A stretch of 50,558 nucleotides of DNA. It comes from a virus. The position numbers and the translations under genes were made by a program. Under the pieces are notes generated by a model. That model had not been told where the DNA came from. It was given only the letters and a program-made list of their open reading frames with translations, and searched no databases. The stretch covers positions 1 to 50,558 of IMG/VR virus record IMGVR_UViG_3300036770_006519; one strand, given 5' to 3'. Shown in pieces: positions 33,237 to 40,294 of the stretch. The number at the start of each line of letters is the position of its first letter. Positions within the stretch are counted from its first letter, which is position 1.

Positions 33237-33449
33237 ATGAAAAGACTTTTAAATAAAAAATATCAAGAGGAAAAAGAACCCGAGTTCTACCTATTGAATG
33301 AAAATGCAGAGGTATTTGCAGGGTTGAAGGGAGGATATCCCTTCTTCTCTCCTAACTTAGAGGATGCTAAACCTCTTGTAAACGATAATCAGGTTAAGAT
33401 GATTAAAAAAGGAACGTATTTTACTCACTTAGAAAAATATTATGTTTAG
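33237..33449 (+). CDS. Hypothetical small protein
   Basis: 70 residues, basic N-terminus (KRLLNKKYQEEKEPEFYLL) then NAEVFAGLKGGYPFFSPNLEDAKPLVNDNQVKMI, which resembles a small strand-turn domain seen in phage proteins (x-V-F-x-G-x-x-x-x-x-P-x-F-S-x-x-x-x-x-A-x-x). Role unknown. Overlaps the membrane-protein gene by 8 nt. Confidence 0.68.
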   Translation: MKRLLNKKYQEEKEPEFYLLNENAEVFAGLKGGYPFFSPNLEDAKPLVNDNQVKMIKKGTYFTHLEKYYV

Positions 33450-33654
33450 TTATAGCGTTTTAAATTATTGTTTAATAGGGTTGGTATTTCTTATCTTTAT
33501 AGAAGTACTTCATTCAAAAACCAAAGGTGAATTAAAAATGTATGAACGTTTTATAATAGCTGTTATTTGGCCATTAACTCTTTTAATATTTATAGGCGCA
33601 TTTATCTATGGAATCTTCCAGAACATAAAAAACCTAAAAGATAGGGATGATTGA
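33442..33654 (+). CDS. Small membrane protein, two transmembrane segments
   Basis: 70 residues with hydrophobic stretches at about 8-23 (NYCLIGLVFLIFIEVL) and 41-60 (FIIAVIWPLTLLIFIGAFIY), joined by a charged loop (HSKTKGELKMYER) and ending in NIKNLKDRDD. It could be a holin-like or host-membrane-modifying protein, but there is no lysis enzyme beside it. Overlaps the genes on both sides by 8 nt. Confidence 0.72.
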   Translation: MFSYSVLNYCLIGLVFLIFIEVLHSKTKGELKMYERFIIAVIWPLTLLIFIGAFIYGIFQNIKNLKDRDD

Positions 33655-33745
33655 TCTGTTAAAAATATTAACTCAAACTTGGATGTGGGTAGTTGCTGTT
33701 GGTGGTTTGGGAGCAATATTATATGAAATCTTTAAAAGAAAATGA
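33647..33745 (+). CDS. Very small single-TM protein
   Basis: 32 residues (MIDLLKILTQTW, MWVVAVGGLGAILYEIF, KRK). A single hydrophobic helix with a basic end, N-out/C-in by the positive-inside rule. Overlaps of 8 nt upstream and ATGA downstream support real translation despite the small size. Confidence 0.5.
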   Translation: MIDLLKILTQTWMWVVAVGGLGAILYEIFKRK

Positions 33746-33954
33746 AACAGTTATATATTCACGGTGGAAAAGCCTACCTCATCTTAAGAACTTTACCAAT
33801 CTCCAGATTCAACATTTCAGATAATCTCTTAAACATGGATAATGTAAAAATATTTAGAGATTGGTGTGGGGCAGATCATGTTTTAAGAGATAATACCCAT
33901 TTTATGTTTTGTGAGACTATAGAAGATATTGAGTGGGAGGAATTGGATTTTTAA
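33742..33954 (+). CDS. Hypothetical small protein
   Basis: 70 residues, alpha/beta: QLYIHGGKAYLILRTLPISRFN, then NVKIFRDWCGADHVLRDNTHFMFCETIEDIEWEEL. The pattern (strand, short helix W-C-G-A-D-x-V-L-R, strand F-M-F-C-E) is seen in small phage proteins of unknown function. The next promoter overlaps its 3' end. Confidence 0.68.
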   Translation: MKQLYIHGGKAYLILRTLPISRFNISDNLLNMDNVKIFRDWCGADHVLRDNTHFMFCETIEDIEWEELDF

Positions 33955-33972
33955 ATTTTCTTTCGTATATTA
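33943..33972 (+). promoter_or_regulatory. Putative promoter (TTG-N20-TATATTA)
   Basis: TTGG at 33943 lies inside the end of the preceding gene; TATATTA at 33966-33972; the gene starts at 33996. Confidence 0.6.
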
Positions 33973-33995
33973 AAGTATATTAAAAAATTAAGGTT

Positions 33996-34184
33996 ATGTA
34001 TTCACAAGATTATTTATATAAACTTGCTTTAGCAGAAAAAAACGCTAGAAGAGTTGTTACACAAAAAGCCCCACAAGGTGGTATAAATGACTTTTGCAAT
34101 CTAGTTAGGTGGCAAATAAAAAACCCAGACCTAAAACTACAAGAGGCATTTGAGGTTGTTGTGTTTTCAACTAAATTTAATTAA
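33996..34184 (+). CDS. Hypothetical small protein
   Basis: 62 residues, helical (YSQDYLYKLALAEKNARRVV, GGINDFCNLVRWQIKNPDLKLQEAFEVVVF). No family recognised. Own promoter at 33943 with an AAGGTT leader. Confidence 0.65.
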   Translation: MYSQDYLYKLALAEKNARRVVTQKAPQGGINDFCNLVRWQIKNPDLKLQEAFEVVVFSTKFN

Positions 34185-34185
34185 A

Positions 34186-34413
34186 ATGAAAGATTTTTTA
34201 AGAGGGTTAGGTTTTTTAGCGTTTATCTTCATACTATTCTACTTTATGTTCCATCCCAAACATTGGTGGAAAGCATGGTTAATAGTAATAGGATTGAGTG
34301 TATTTGGAAACTATATGAAGGAAAGACAAGATAAACTTGACAAGGAAAACTACGATCACACTCCTGGATACGTTTATTTTCAACGTAATTTGGATATGAA
34401 CAATTGGAGATAA
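34186..34413 (+). CDS. Small membrane protein
   Basis: 75 residues from ATG 34186 (MKDFLRGLGFLAFIF). One strong hydrophobic segment (GFLAFIFILFYFMF), a second weaker one (WWKAWLIVIGLSVFGNYM), then a charged tail KERQDKLDKENYDHTPGYVYFQRNL. No known family. The GTG-type start at 34150 would overlap the preceding gene and is less likely. Confidence 0.65.
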   Translation: MKDFLRGLGFLAFIFILFYFMFHPKHWWKAWLIVIGLSVFGNYMKERQDKLDKENYDHTPGYVYFQRNLDMNNWR

Positions 34414-34422
34414 TTGTTTAAT

Positions 34423-34452
34423 TTGGATTTTAAAAGAATTTTTCGTATATTA
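34423..34452 (+). promoter_or_regulatory. Putative promoter (TTG-N20-TATATTA)
   Basis: TTGG at 34423, TATATTA at 34446-34452; the RecA-like gene starts at 34482. Confidence 0.65.
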
Positions 34453-34481
34453 AGGTTATAAATTTGAAAAAGTAAAAGGTT

Positions 34482-35270
34482 ATGCAAGTTACAAAAAGAA
34501 GAGGAAGACCAAGTAAAATGGAAGTAAAAAAAGAAATTGATCTTTCAACAGTAAAACTGTTTAGAGGAAGTGAATTACAGTTTAACGAATCACTGTTTAT
34601 TCCATTAAAAACAAACACAGAAATAGATATTATATTATCTACTGAAGGTGGTTTAATGCCAGGTACATCAATGATGATTGCAGGTGGACCGGGGTCAGGT
34701 AAATCTACCCTAGTAATGGATATGCTTTCAAAGTTTACAATGCAAGGTTTGAAATGTTTGCTAGTGCAAGGAGAAATGGATAAAATTGGCCATTACAAAT
34801 ATTGTAAGAGAATGCCTGCATTCAGTTGTATCCAAACATTGTTTCTAAAAGATCACATGGACAATGTTAAAGAAGTAATTGAACATGTCTTTAATTTAGG
34901 GTATGACGTGATTGCTATTGATTCAATTGCTGAGATATTAGATATGTATAAGGATCAAAATGGAGGTTCATCTAAACAAGCCGAATCGTGGTTCTTGAAA
35001 CTTCAGGATGAAGTTAAAAATGGAAAAAATACAAAAGGATATTATACTTCATTCATCAATATCCAACAATTCACCAAATCAGAGGAATTTGCAGGATCAA
35101 ATAGATTAAAACATATGATGGAATCCTATTGTAAAGTAGAACGTTCAAAAGATGGTTTAGAGAGAACATTACATTTTGAGAAAAATCGAGACTGTGATAA
35201 AGATTTTAAAATATTCTTTTCGATCTATAGAGATGGTGTGCACTATGCTTTCAATCAAAATGAAGAATAA
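34482..35270 (+). CDS. RecA/RadA-like recombination ATPase
   Basis: 262 residues. The N-terminal basic patch KRRGRPSK is followed by the ATPase core: GGLMPGTSMMIAGGPGSGKSTLVMDML with Walker A GGPGSGKST near residue 70, LLVQGEMDKIGHY (the conserved E-M near the RadA/DnaB-type E-E-S position), and GYDVIAIDSIAEIL as Walker B, then FINIQQFTKSEEFAGSNRLKHMMESYCKVER, corresponding to RadA/KaiC-type loops. A recombinase or branch-migration ATPase is likely (functional partner of T4 UvsX/RadA), though a DnaB-type helicase domain cannot be excluded. The N-terminal zinc finger of RadA is absent. Confidence 0.85.
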   Translation: MQVTKRRGRPSKMEVKKEIDLSTVKLFRGSELQFNESLFIPLKTNTEIDIILSTEGGLMPGTSMMIAGGPGSGKSTLVMDMLSKFTMQGLKCLLVQGEMDKIGHYKYCKRMPAFSCIQTLFLKDHMDNVKEVIEHVFNLGYDVIAIDSIAEILDMYKDQNGGSSKQAESWFLKLQDEVKNGKNTKGYYTSFINIQQFTKSEEFAGSNRLKHMMESYCKVERSKDGLERTLHFEKNRDCDKDFKIFFSIYRDGVHYAFNQNEE

Positions 35271-35276
35271 AAGGAA

Positions 35277-35306
35277 TAGGGAGAGCAATCTCCCTTTCGT
35301 ATATTA
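35277..35306 (+). promoter_or_regulatory. Putative promoter, hairpin spacer, weak -33
   Basis: TATATTA at 35300-35306 preceded by CTTTCG; the -33 position reads TAG instead of TTG. The spacer holds GGGAGA-GCAA-TCTCCC (35279-35294), a good hairpin that may terminate the ATPase mRNA. Confidence 0.5.
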
Positions 35307-35331
35307 ACTGAAAGTTCAAAAATCAAACGTT

Positions 35332-36084
35332 ATGAAGTACAAATTTATTCCTGTTGACAACAACATCGACAAAGCTATTGCATTCGCTAACACACTAGAT
35401 TCAAGCAATATTAAAAATGTTCAAAAAATTAAACAAAAACCTTTTTATATTGATACACTAGATGTTATAAAACAACTACAAGGTGAAGGTTGGGAATTGA
35501 AAGGTGTAGCTGAAGCAAGACTATCAAACAGAAAAGTAGGATTCAACTATGCTCAACTACAACATCCTGATTTTAATATTAAAAATAGCAATGGAAAAAT
35601 CGAAGCGCTTGCCTCTATTACTATTCAAAATAGTTGCAGTGGAGCAAAACCTTTAGATATGAGTTTAGGTGCCTTTCGTTTAGTTTGTTCTAATGGATTG
35701 GTTAAAATGGAAAAAGCAGAACATACCAAGATTAAACATACCGAAATCAACTACAGTAAACTACCTCAGCTCATTACAGAATTAAATAATAAATCAATAA
35801 TCTTAGCAGATGAAATTGATCGTATGAGAAACACAAATATGTCTATAGATGATATAAAGAAGTTTGCATACAATGCTGCAAAATTACGTTTTGGAAATGA
35901 AGTTAAAGAAGATCATGTAAATGAACTTTTAAGAGTAAATAGAATAGAGGATGAAGGAACAGATGCTTGGAAAGTATTTAACCGCATTCAAGAAAATCTA
36001 ACTATGAATGTTAGAGATATGAGACAAGATTTTAAATTAAACAAGGAATTATTTGGAATGGCAAACCAATTAGTTTTAAATTAA
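35332..36084 (+). CDS. DUF932 (DUF945)-family phage/plasmid protein
   Basis: 250 residues. The SITIQNSCSGAKPLDMSLGAFRLVCSNGLVKMEKAEHTKIKHT segment is the signature of DUF932/LGT_TIGR03299 proteins (N-S-x-x-G-x-x-x-L-x-x-x-x-x-x-x-V-C-x-N-G-L). Upstream strands (DTLDVIKQLQGEGWELKGVAE) and C-terminal helices complete the domain. These proteins are widespread on phages and plasmids and have no established function; a role in replication or DNA management is often assumed. Own promoter at 35277 and a strong terminator after it. Confidence 0.85.
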   Translation: MKYKFIPVDNNIDKAIAFANTLDSSNIKNVQKIKQKPFYIDTLDVIKQLQGEGWELKGVAEARLSNRKVGFNYAQLQHPDFNIKNSNGKIEALASITIQNSCSGAKPLDMSLGAFRLVCSNGLVKMEKAEHTKIKHTEINYSKLPQLITELNNKSIILADEIDRMRNTNMSIDDIKKFAYNAAKLRFGNEVKEDHVNELLRVNRIEDEGTDAWKVFNRIQENLTMNVRDMRQDFKLNKELFGMANQLVLN

Positions 36085-36109
36085 GATATACTTTCATAAC
36101 CTATAACTT

Positions 36110-36133
36110 GAGCCCCTTTTTAGGGGCTTTTGT
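36110..36133 (+). terminator. Rho-independent terminator
   Basis: GAGCCCC-TTTTTA-GGGGCTTTT; a 6-bp G/C-rich stem followed by T residues, immediately after the DUF932 gene. Confidence 0.88.
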
Positions 36134-36144
36134 TAACTAAAAGT

Positions 36145-36174
36145 TTGGGTTTTTAAAAAAGATTTCGTATATTA
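36145..36174 (+). promoter_or_regulatory. Putative promoter (TTG-N20-TATATTA)
   Basis: TTGG at 36145, TATATTA at 36168-36174, behind the terminator and before the gene at 36196. Confidence 0.65.
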
Positions 36175-36195
36175 TAGTATAAAAGAAAGAAAGTT

Positions 36196-36624
36196 ATGGA
36201 AAATAGATTTAGATTAAACATGCATATTGAAGACCGAATTGAAATAAACGGAGTATGGTATGTTAGAGAAGATTCTATCAATGATCCACTAGATCACTTA
36301 GAAGCAGAAGAGATAGCCGTAACAAATTCACTCACATGCACCTATGAGTCAGGTGATTGGGCATTTGAGGCATTTGTTATCTTAAGAGATGAAGCAGAAA
36401 CATTCCAAGACCACTACCCAGACCCTTCCATTCAAATTACAGATAAAAGACTCCCGGATAGAGATGATTGGACTGTAGAAGATGTAGATAATCCTATTTG
36501 GATGAGGGGTATTTTAGAGAATAACCCAGAATCTATGAAAGAAGCACGAGATATGTTTGACCCAACCGGGTTAAAAGAATTTAAAAACTTTCTAAGACAC
36601 TTAGAGCAAAAAGGATGGTTATGA
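36196..36624 (+). CDS. Hypothetical acidic protein
   Basis: 142 residues, acidic. The N-terminal half (RIEINGVWYVREDSINDPL, EAEEIAVTNSLTCTYESGDWAFEAFVI) is beta-rich; the middle carries DHYPDPSIQITDKRLPDRDDWTVEDVDNPIW and the C-terminal helix KEFKNFLRHLEQKGWL. I associate this pattern with small T4-like phage proteins but cannot name a function. Starts behind an AAAGTT leader and overlaps the next gene. Confidence 0.72.
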   Translation: MENRFRLNMHIEDRIEINGVWYVREDSINDPLDHLEAEEIAVTNSLTCTYESGDWAFEAFVILRDEAETFQDHYPDPSIQITDKRLPDRDDWTVEDVDNPIWMRGILENNPESMKEARDMFDPTGLKEFKNFLRHLEQKGWL

Positions 36625-36875
36625 AAACAAGGTTATTAAAAAAGGTTAGAAAAAGATATAAAATAAATTTTCATCCAAAAGGAGTATTTTTATATGATAC
36701 ATTTTGGGAAGGACCTATATGGACATTAGAAGACTCCCACAATTCTTGGAGGACAAACATTTATGGGAGAGAAAATGAATATCTAATTAATGGAAAACTC
36801 CTAGATTGGATCAGGAAAGATTATGGTTATGTTAAAAATACAAATACACCAAAAATAAAGATATGGCCAAAATAA
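36621..36875 (+). CDS. Hypothetical small basic protein
   Basis: 84 residues from ATG 36621 (ATGA overlap with the previous stop; ATG 36615 is also possible). Basic N-terminus (KTRLLKKVRKRYKINFHP), then aromatic-rich YDTFWEGPIWTLEDSHNSWRTNIYG and a WIRKDYGYVKN C-terminus. Not recognised. Confidence 0.68.
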   Translation: MKTRLLKKVRKRYKINFHPKGVFLYDTFWEGPIWTLEDSHNSWRTNIYGRENEYLINGKLLDWIRKDYGYVKNTNTPKIKIWPK

Positions 36876-37357
36876 AATACTGGTTTACTCGTAAATTTCA
36901 ACAGATAAGAAACGTATTCCGATGGTTACCAATCATCTGGAAACAGTATGATTTTGACTACCACTATTCAATCGAGGTATTCAAATTTCAACTTCAAAAA
37001 CAAGCAGAATTTTTAGAATCGGATAAAGCAATCACTCGGTGCGCTAAGGATACAGCAAAACGTATTCGCACTATTATTAAGTTGATGGATAAAGTTTATG
37101 AAGATGATTATGCTTGTGAATACCAGGAAATACTAAAAGAAATGTATGGAGAGAATGTTTTGGATGTGAACTTTATTGAAGATAAATCCAAACCAACAAT
37201 GTTTAAAATGCAATTTGAATATGAGAAATGGGATAACGCAGAAGAAATCTCACAGATAAAGGATGAACTATTCAAAATGTCACAAGAAAAACAAGATCGA
37301 GCACATAGAATACTATGGAAGATGATAGAAAAAGATATTAGAGGATTCTGGGATTAG
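36863..37357 (+). CDS. Conserved T4-like phage hypothetical protein
   Basis: 164 residues. The N-terminus KIKYWFTRKFQQIRNVFRWLPIIWKQYDFDYHYSIEVFKFQL with helices HRILWKMIEKDIRGFWD at the end resembles a family common in T4-like marine phages (pattern R-x-x-x-W-x-P-x-I-W-x-D-x-D-x-D). Helical, basic at the N-terminus, no membrane segment despite the aromatic run. The function of the family is unknown. Overlaps the previous gene by 13 nt. Confidence 0.75.
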   Translation: MAKIKYWFTRKFQQIRNVFRWLPIIWKQYDFDYHYSIEVFKFQLQKQAEFLESDKAITRCAKDTAKRIRTIIKLMDKVYEDDYACEYQEILKEMYGENVLDVNFIEDKSKPTMFKMQFEYEKWDNAEEISQIKDELFKMSQEKQDRAHRILWKMIEKDIRGFWD

Positions 37358-37360
37358 ATT

Positions 37361-37390
37361 TTGGATTCTTAAAATATTTTTCATATATTT
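37361..37390 (+). promoter_or_regulatory. Putative promoter (TTG-N20-TATATTT), duplicated with 43555
   Basis: TTGG at 37361, TATATTT at 37384-37390. The spacer GATTCTTAAAATATTTTTC is the same as in the promoter at 43555, and the genes downstream share their first ~50 nt. Confidence 0.65.
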
Positions 37391-37412
37391 AGAGTATAAA
37401 AGAAAGAAAGTT

Positions 37413-37571
37413 ATGGATAAAGACAAAAAAGAGATGAAGATAACAATGGAATTTGATGGAATAGAAGAGCAACAAGAAGCAAGAGATGCTATCTATTCTA
37501 ATGCTGCATGTGTATTTGATGGAAGATTTGATAAAGGACTAACATCATACGGAAACATTATTAACCTTTAA
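37413..37571 (+). CDS. Truncated paralog of the protein at 43604
   Basis: 52 residues: MDKDKKEMKITMEFDGIEEQQEARDAI then a different tail (YSNAACVFDGRFDKGLTSYG). The KIT-x-EFDGIEEQQEARDA part equals the start of the 80-residue protein at 43604; after residue ~27 the sequences diverge. With the shared promoter this looks like a partial duplication that lost most of its C-terminus. Possibly still translated. Confidence 0.6.
   Translation: MDKDKKEMKITMEFDGIEEQQEARDAIYSNAACVFDGRFDKGLTSYGNIINL
37449..37490 (+). repeat. 42-nt direct repeat, copy 1
   Basis: Starts GAATTTGATGGAATAG and ends GAAGCAAGAGATGCT; identical over 42 nt to 43619-43660. With the promoters the repeated block is ~130 nt, lying on both sides of the integron-like region. 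Confidence 0.9.
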
Positions 37572-37583
37572 ACAACAAAAACA

Positions 37584-37778
37584 ATGAAACAAACAGCAGT
37601 AATGTGGTTATTACAAGAGCTTAAAAAAGTTAATTATCATCCAACAGAAGCAATGATTATGTATGCTAAGAAGTTGGAAAAGCAACAGATAATAGATGCT
37701 TATTCTAATAATGGATGGAATGATCAAGATGAAAGAGCAGATGCAGAACAATACTACAACGAAACCTATTCAAAATGA
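37584..37778 (+). CDS. Conserved small phage protein
   Basis: 64 residues: MKQTAVMWLLQELKKVNYHP, ending QDERADAEQYYNETYSK. The M-K-Q-T-A-V-x-W-L start and the A-E-Q-Y-Y-N-E-T end are a pattern I associate with small ORFs in Bacteroidota phages; function unknown. ATGA overlap with the next gene. Confidence 0.7.
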   Translation: MKQTAVMWLLQELKKVNYHPTEAMIMYAKKLEKQQIIDAYSNNGWNDQDERADAEQYYNETYSK

Positions 37779-38341
37779 AAGCAAAACTAATATTAAAGCA
37801 TAGAGGAGATTATAATTATTTCCTTGTTTCAAGAACTGATAATTCGGAAGCACTTGTAGCATCATTAAATCCTGATGAAGAAATATTTGAGCAAAAACTC
37901 TCCAAACAAAACTGTGACGAGATATTTGGAGTTGTCGATGTTGAGAAGTTGGCTAAAGAAGATGCTGATTTAAGATTTCCTAATCAAGGTGATGAAGAAT
38001 CTTGGTTGGCAAGAAATTCTGGGGTTGTTTGGGGCTTCAACAAAGCAATGGAGTTGAATAAAGATAAGGTATTTACTATAAATGAAGTTAAAAAACTTAT
38101 GCTTGAAATTGCTAAAAAAAGTAGAGAAGAAAAAGATTTAACACTACCTGATTATGTTAATAACATTTTAAATAACATTGATTATATTTTAGAACACAAA
38201 AATAAAGTTAATGAAATAAGAGTTGAAATTGAAACAGAAAAAATATATTACCCAGCAAATATGCCCAAAGAAGGAGAAGAAAGACCAGAATATAGACCTA
38301 AACTCGATTCAAATGGCTGCTTAATACTTAAAAAGATTTGA
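37775..38341 (+). CDS. Conserved phage hypothetical protein
   Basis: 188 residues. KAKLILKHRGDYNYFLVSRTDNS at the N-terminus, then SWLARNSGVVWGFNKAMELNKDKVFTINEVKKLMLEIAKKS and a C-terminal NEIRVEIETEKIYYP...RPKLDSNGCLILKKI strand region. The W-x-x-G-x-N-K-A-x-E-x-N-K-D-K-V-F-T motif is typical of a widespread Bacteroidota phage hypothetical family. Soluble; function unknown. Confidence 0.72.
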   Translation: MKAKLILKHRGDYNYFLVSRTDNSEALVASLNPDEEIFEQKLSKQNCDEIFGVVDVEKLAKEDADLRFPNQGDEESWLARNSGVVWGFNKAMELNKDKVFTINEVKKLMLEIAKKSREEKDLTLPDYVNNILNNIDYILEHKNKVNEIRVEIETEKIYYPANMPKEGEERPEYRPKLDSNGCLILKKI

Positions 38342-38342
38342 T

Positions 38343-38612
38343 ATGAAAAACATTAAGTATATAACATTAGCCTTTATATGTGGAATTATATTTTCCACAA
38401 TGTTGTCAGTTTCTCAATCTGATGCAAAAAAGAGAAATAATAATACTAACATTGAATATACAATTCCTGTCAAACCTTTAAATACAGTTTATGTGGTAGG
38501 AACAAAAAATATGTATAAGTACTTGTCTAAAGGTTATCAAGTACAAGAAACAGTTGCTGCTAGATCAACATCCCCCCAGTATGTAGGATTTTTAATGGTG
38601 AAATATAAATAG
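38343..38612 (+). CDS. Small exported or membrane-anchored protein
   Basis: 89 residues. The N-terminal MKNIKYITLAFICGIIFSTMLSVSQ is a signal peptide or single anchor (Lys, hydrophobic core, then SQSDAKKR). The remainder is short and beta-like (IEYTIPVKPLNTVYVVGTKNMYKYL, YVGFLMVKYK). Family not recognised. It is the last phage-type gene before the cassette array; its stop lies about 45 nt before the first degenerate attC-like site. Confidence 0.65.
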   Translation: MKNIKYITLAFICGIIFSTMLSVSQSDAKKRNNNTNIEYTIPVKPLNTVYVVGTKNMYKYLSKGYQVQETVAARSTSPQYVGFLMVKYK

Positions 38613-38654
38613 ACAACCTGAAAAAAATGTAATAAATTAAATATAAACCTTAAT

Positions 38655-38682
38655 AGGGTATTGCATATATACCTTGTTAGCA
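38655..38682 (+). repeat. attC-like site A (degenerate or half site)
   Basis: GGTAT (38657-38661) and ATACC (38669-38673) form a short stem, followed by GTTAGC (38676-38681). The segment GCATATATACCTTGTTAGC resembles the right half of site D; the left half appears lost, marking the distal end of the array. Confidence 0.5.
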
Positions 38683-38696
38683 AACGTAACTTTATT

Positions 38697-38969
38697 ATGG
38701 AAACAAAACATTTGAGTAAAGACAAAGCAAATAAAGTGTATGACCTTTTGGTTTCAATTGGTGGTGCAAATGAAGAAGATAGAAGTAGTTTTATATACCA
38801 CCATTGCGATGATAAGTATGGATGTAGAGAGTGGCGGTTTTGTGGAAAACTTGGATTTGGTGGTAAATACAGAAGCACTTGTAATGGTGTAACATATTAC
38901 CCCGAAGATGAAACGCCCGAACGGATTGAAATTAGAAACCAATTGAATAGCGAACTGCAAAAAATTTAA
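38697..38969 (+). CDS. Cassette 1 gene: hypothetical protein
   Basis: 90 residues from ATG 38697 (METKHLSKDKANKVYDLLVS). Helical N-terminus, then EEDRSSFIYHHCDDKYGCREWRFCGKLGFGGKYRSTCNGVTYYPEDE, a Cys/His/Gly-rich region with four cysteines and two histidines that could bind zinc, and a helical end (ERIEIRNQLNSELQKI). No family recognised. The gene fills the interval between attC-like sites A and B almost completely, as expected for an integron cassette. Confidence 0.75.
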   Translation: METKHLSKDKANKVYDLLVSIGGANEEDRSSFIYHHCDDKYGCREWRFCGKLGFGGKYRSTCNGVTYYPEDETPERIEIRNQLNSELQKI

Positions 38970-38974
38970 TTGCA

Positions 38975-39028
38975 GCTAACGTCCGATGATAAACAATCGT
39001 TTTAATGTTGTTTATCATTTGTTATATG
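38975..39028 (+). repeat. attC-like site B
   Basis: GCTAACG (38975-38981), left arm ATGATAAACAA (38986-38996), 11-nt loop, perfectly complementary right arm TTGTTTATCAT (39008-39018), then GTTATATG (39021-39028). Confidence 0.82.
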
Positions 39029-39067
39029 AATGTGTTATTTTAGATTTTACAAATAAAAGAAGAATAT

Positions 39068-39376
39068 ATGAAAAAAGAAGATTTTGAACAAAAGGGTTGG
39101 AAATTCAGTTTTGAGTTTGACAACGAAATGAAATTTGAAAAAGGTGATGTATGGAAAGATGATGGACAAGGTGCTTTTCTATATGTGAAAACTAAAAAAA
39201 CTGAATATGAAATGGATAGTAAAAATCATTCATTCAATACATACACAGTAAAACTTATAACAACAGATAATGGATTTAATCAAGATAGTCCAAATCACTC
39301 TGTTAAGTTTAATGGTGAATGTAATACTATGGATGAATTTGATATGATTTGTAAAATGATTAAACTCAAAATCTAA
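39068..39376 (+). CDS. Cassette 2 gene: hypothetical protein
   Basis: 102 residues (MKKEDFEQKGWKFSFEFDNEM). Beta-rich with regular strands (AFLYVKTKKTEYEMD, TYTVKLITTDNGF, HSVKFNGECNTMDEF) and a C-terminal helix (DEFDMICKMIKLKI). The E-D-F-E-x-K-G-W opening resembles small cassette-type proteins of Bacteroidota; function unknown. It occupies the interval between sites B and C. Confidence 0.75.
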   Translation: MKKEDFEQKGWKFSFEFDNEMKFEKGDVWKDDGQGAFLYVKTKKTEYEMDSKNHSFNTYTVKLITTDNGFNQDSPNHSVKFNGECNTMDEFDMICKMIKLKI

Positions 39377-39387
39377 AATAACATTTC

Positions 39388-39520
39388 ATATAACGGTTCT
39401 CGGCTTTGCGAAGCGGTGGATTTTGAAAAACAAATGTTCAATTTTAAACTAAAGATAAAATGAAAAACAAAAGTACAGAATTAGCACAGAACCCACCGTT
39501 TTGCAAAACCGATGTTAGTG
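39388..39520 (+). repeat. attC-like site C (long loop)
   Basis: ATAACGG (39390-39396), left arm 39400-39422 (TCGGCTTTGCGAAGCGGTGG...) and right arm 39490-39512 (AACCCACCGTTTTGC...), 23-nt arms pairing at 19 positions plus two G-T wobbles, then GTTAGTGGCA (39514-39523). The loop is about 67 nt, VCR-like in size. Confidence 0.8.
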
Positions 39521-39540
39521 GCAGTGTATTTGGTCACTTA

Positions 39541-40056
39541 ATGTTAGATATTGAAACTATGGGAAACGAAAGTTTTTCAAGTATAGTAAGTATCGGGGCA
39601 TTAGAATTTGATATTGAAACAGGTAAGACTGGAAAAGAATTTTATGTAAATGTAGATTTACAAAGCTGTATGGATTTAGGTTTAATCGTAAATGCTTCAA
39701 CTATTATGTGGTGGATAAATCAAAATGAACAAGCAAAAAAAGATTTGACTGAAGGAATGGTTTTACCTATTCAAAAAGCACTTTTAGAGTTTTCACAATT
39801 TTGTAATAAGGATTATCAAATATGGGGTAATTCAGCAAGATTTGATTGTGGGATTTTACAAAATGCTTATAATAAAGCTGGTATTCCTATTCCGTGGGAT
39901 TTTAGAAAAGAAAGATGTGTTAGAACACTTGTAAGTTTCAATCCTGAAATAAAAAACAACTTTAAATCTGTTGGGACTGCTCACAATGCTATTTCAGATT
40001 GTTATTTTCAAGTTGGTTACTGTTCAGCGATATGGTCGTCTTTACATTGCCACTAA
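39541..40056 (+). CDS. Cassette 3 gene: DEDD 3'-5' exonuclease (Rv2179c-like)
   Basis: 171 residues from ATG 39541 (MLDIETMGNESFSSIVSIGALEF). L-D-I-E-T (Asp3, Glu5) is exonuclease motif I; QIWGNSARFDCGILQNAY supplies the second Asp region; KSVGTAHNAISDCYFQ supplies the last H-x4-D motif. Together with TIMWWINQNEQAK this matches the 3'-5' exoribonuclease family (Rv2179c/YdaM-type) common on mobile elements. An upstream in-frame ATG (39460) adds 27 residues, but these would be encoded by attC site C, so I reject it. The stop TAA is built into site D. Confidence 0.85.
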   Translation: MLDIETMGNESFSSIVSIGALEFDIETGKTGKEFYVNVDLQSCMDLGLIVNASTIMWWINQNEQAKKDLTEGMVLPIQKALLEFSQFCNKDYQIWGNSARFDCGILQNAYNKAGIPIPWDFRKERCVRTLVSFNPEIKNNFKSVGTAHNAISDCYFQVGYCSAIWSSLHCH

Positions 40057-40146
40057 CGGCTGCGTATATGATGGGTACGCCACCGATAAATTTAAATAAA
40101 TGTAAAACCGCTTATTGGCGTATCCATTATATACGTTGTTAGGCAC
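40051..40146 (+). repeat. attC-like site D
   Basis: CACTAACGG (40051-40059), left arm 40063-40081 CGTATATGATGGGTACGCC, right arm 40117-40135 GGCGTATCCATTATATACG (pairing with two G-T wobbles), then GTTAGGCAC (40138-40146). The gene 3 stop TAA is at 40054-40056. Confidence 0.88.
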
Positions 40147-40159
40147 AGTAATTTATAAT

Positions 40160-40294
40160 ATGAAAATTTGGATACATAAACACGCACCAAGAGCATGGTA
40201 TCAATATTGGAGACCAGTATGGCTCAATAGAATAACGTGGAAACAAGGTGACCCTAAAATATATAGATGGTTATTCTGGGGTTATTGTGCCTAA
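40160..40294 (+). CDS. Cassette 4 gene: very small Trp-rich protein
   Basis: 44 residues (MKIWIHKHAPRAWYQYWR, PVWLNRITWKQGDPKIYRWL, FWGYCA). Seven tryptophans in 44 residues, basic, no hydrophobic span long enough for a clear membrane helix. The stop TAA (40292-40294) overlaps GCCTAACG of site E. No family recognised; the cassette architecture is the main support for the gene. Confidence 0.6.
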   Translation: MKIWIHKHAPRAWYQYWRPVWLNRITWKQGDPKIYRWLFWGYCA

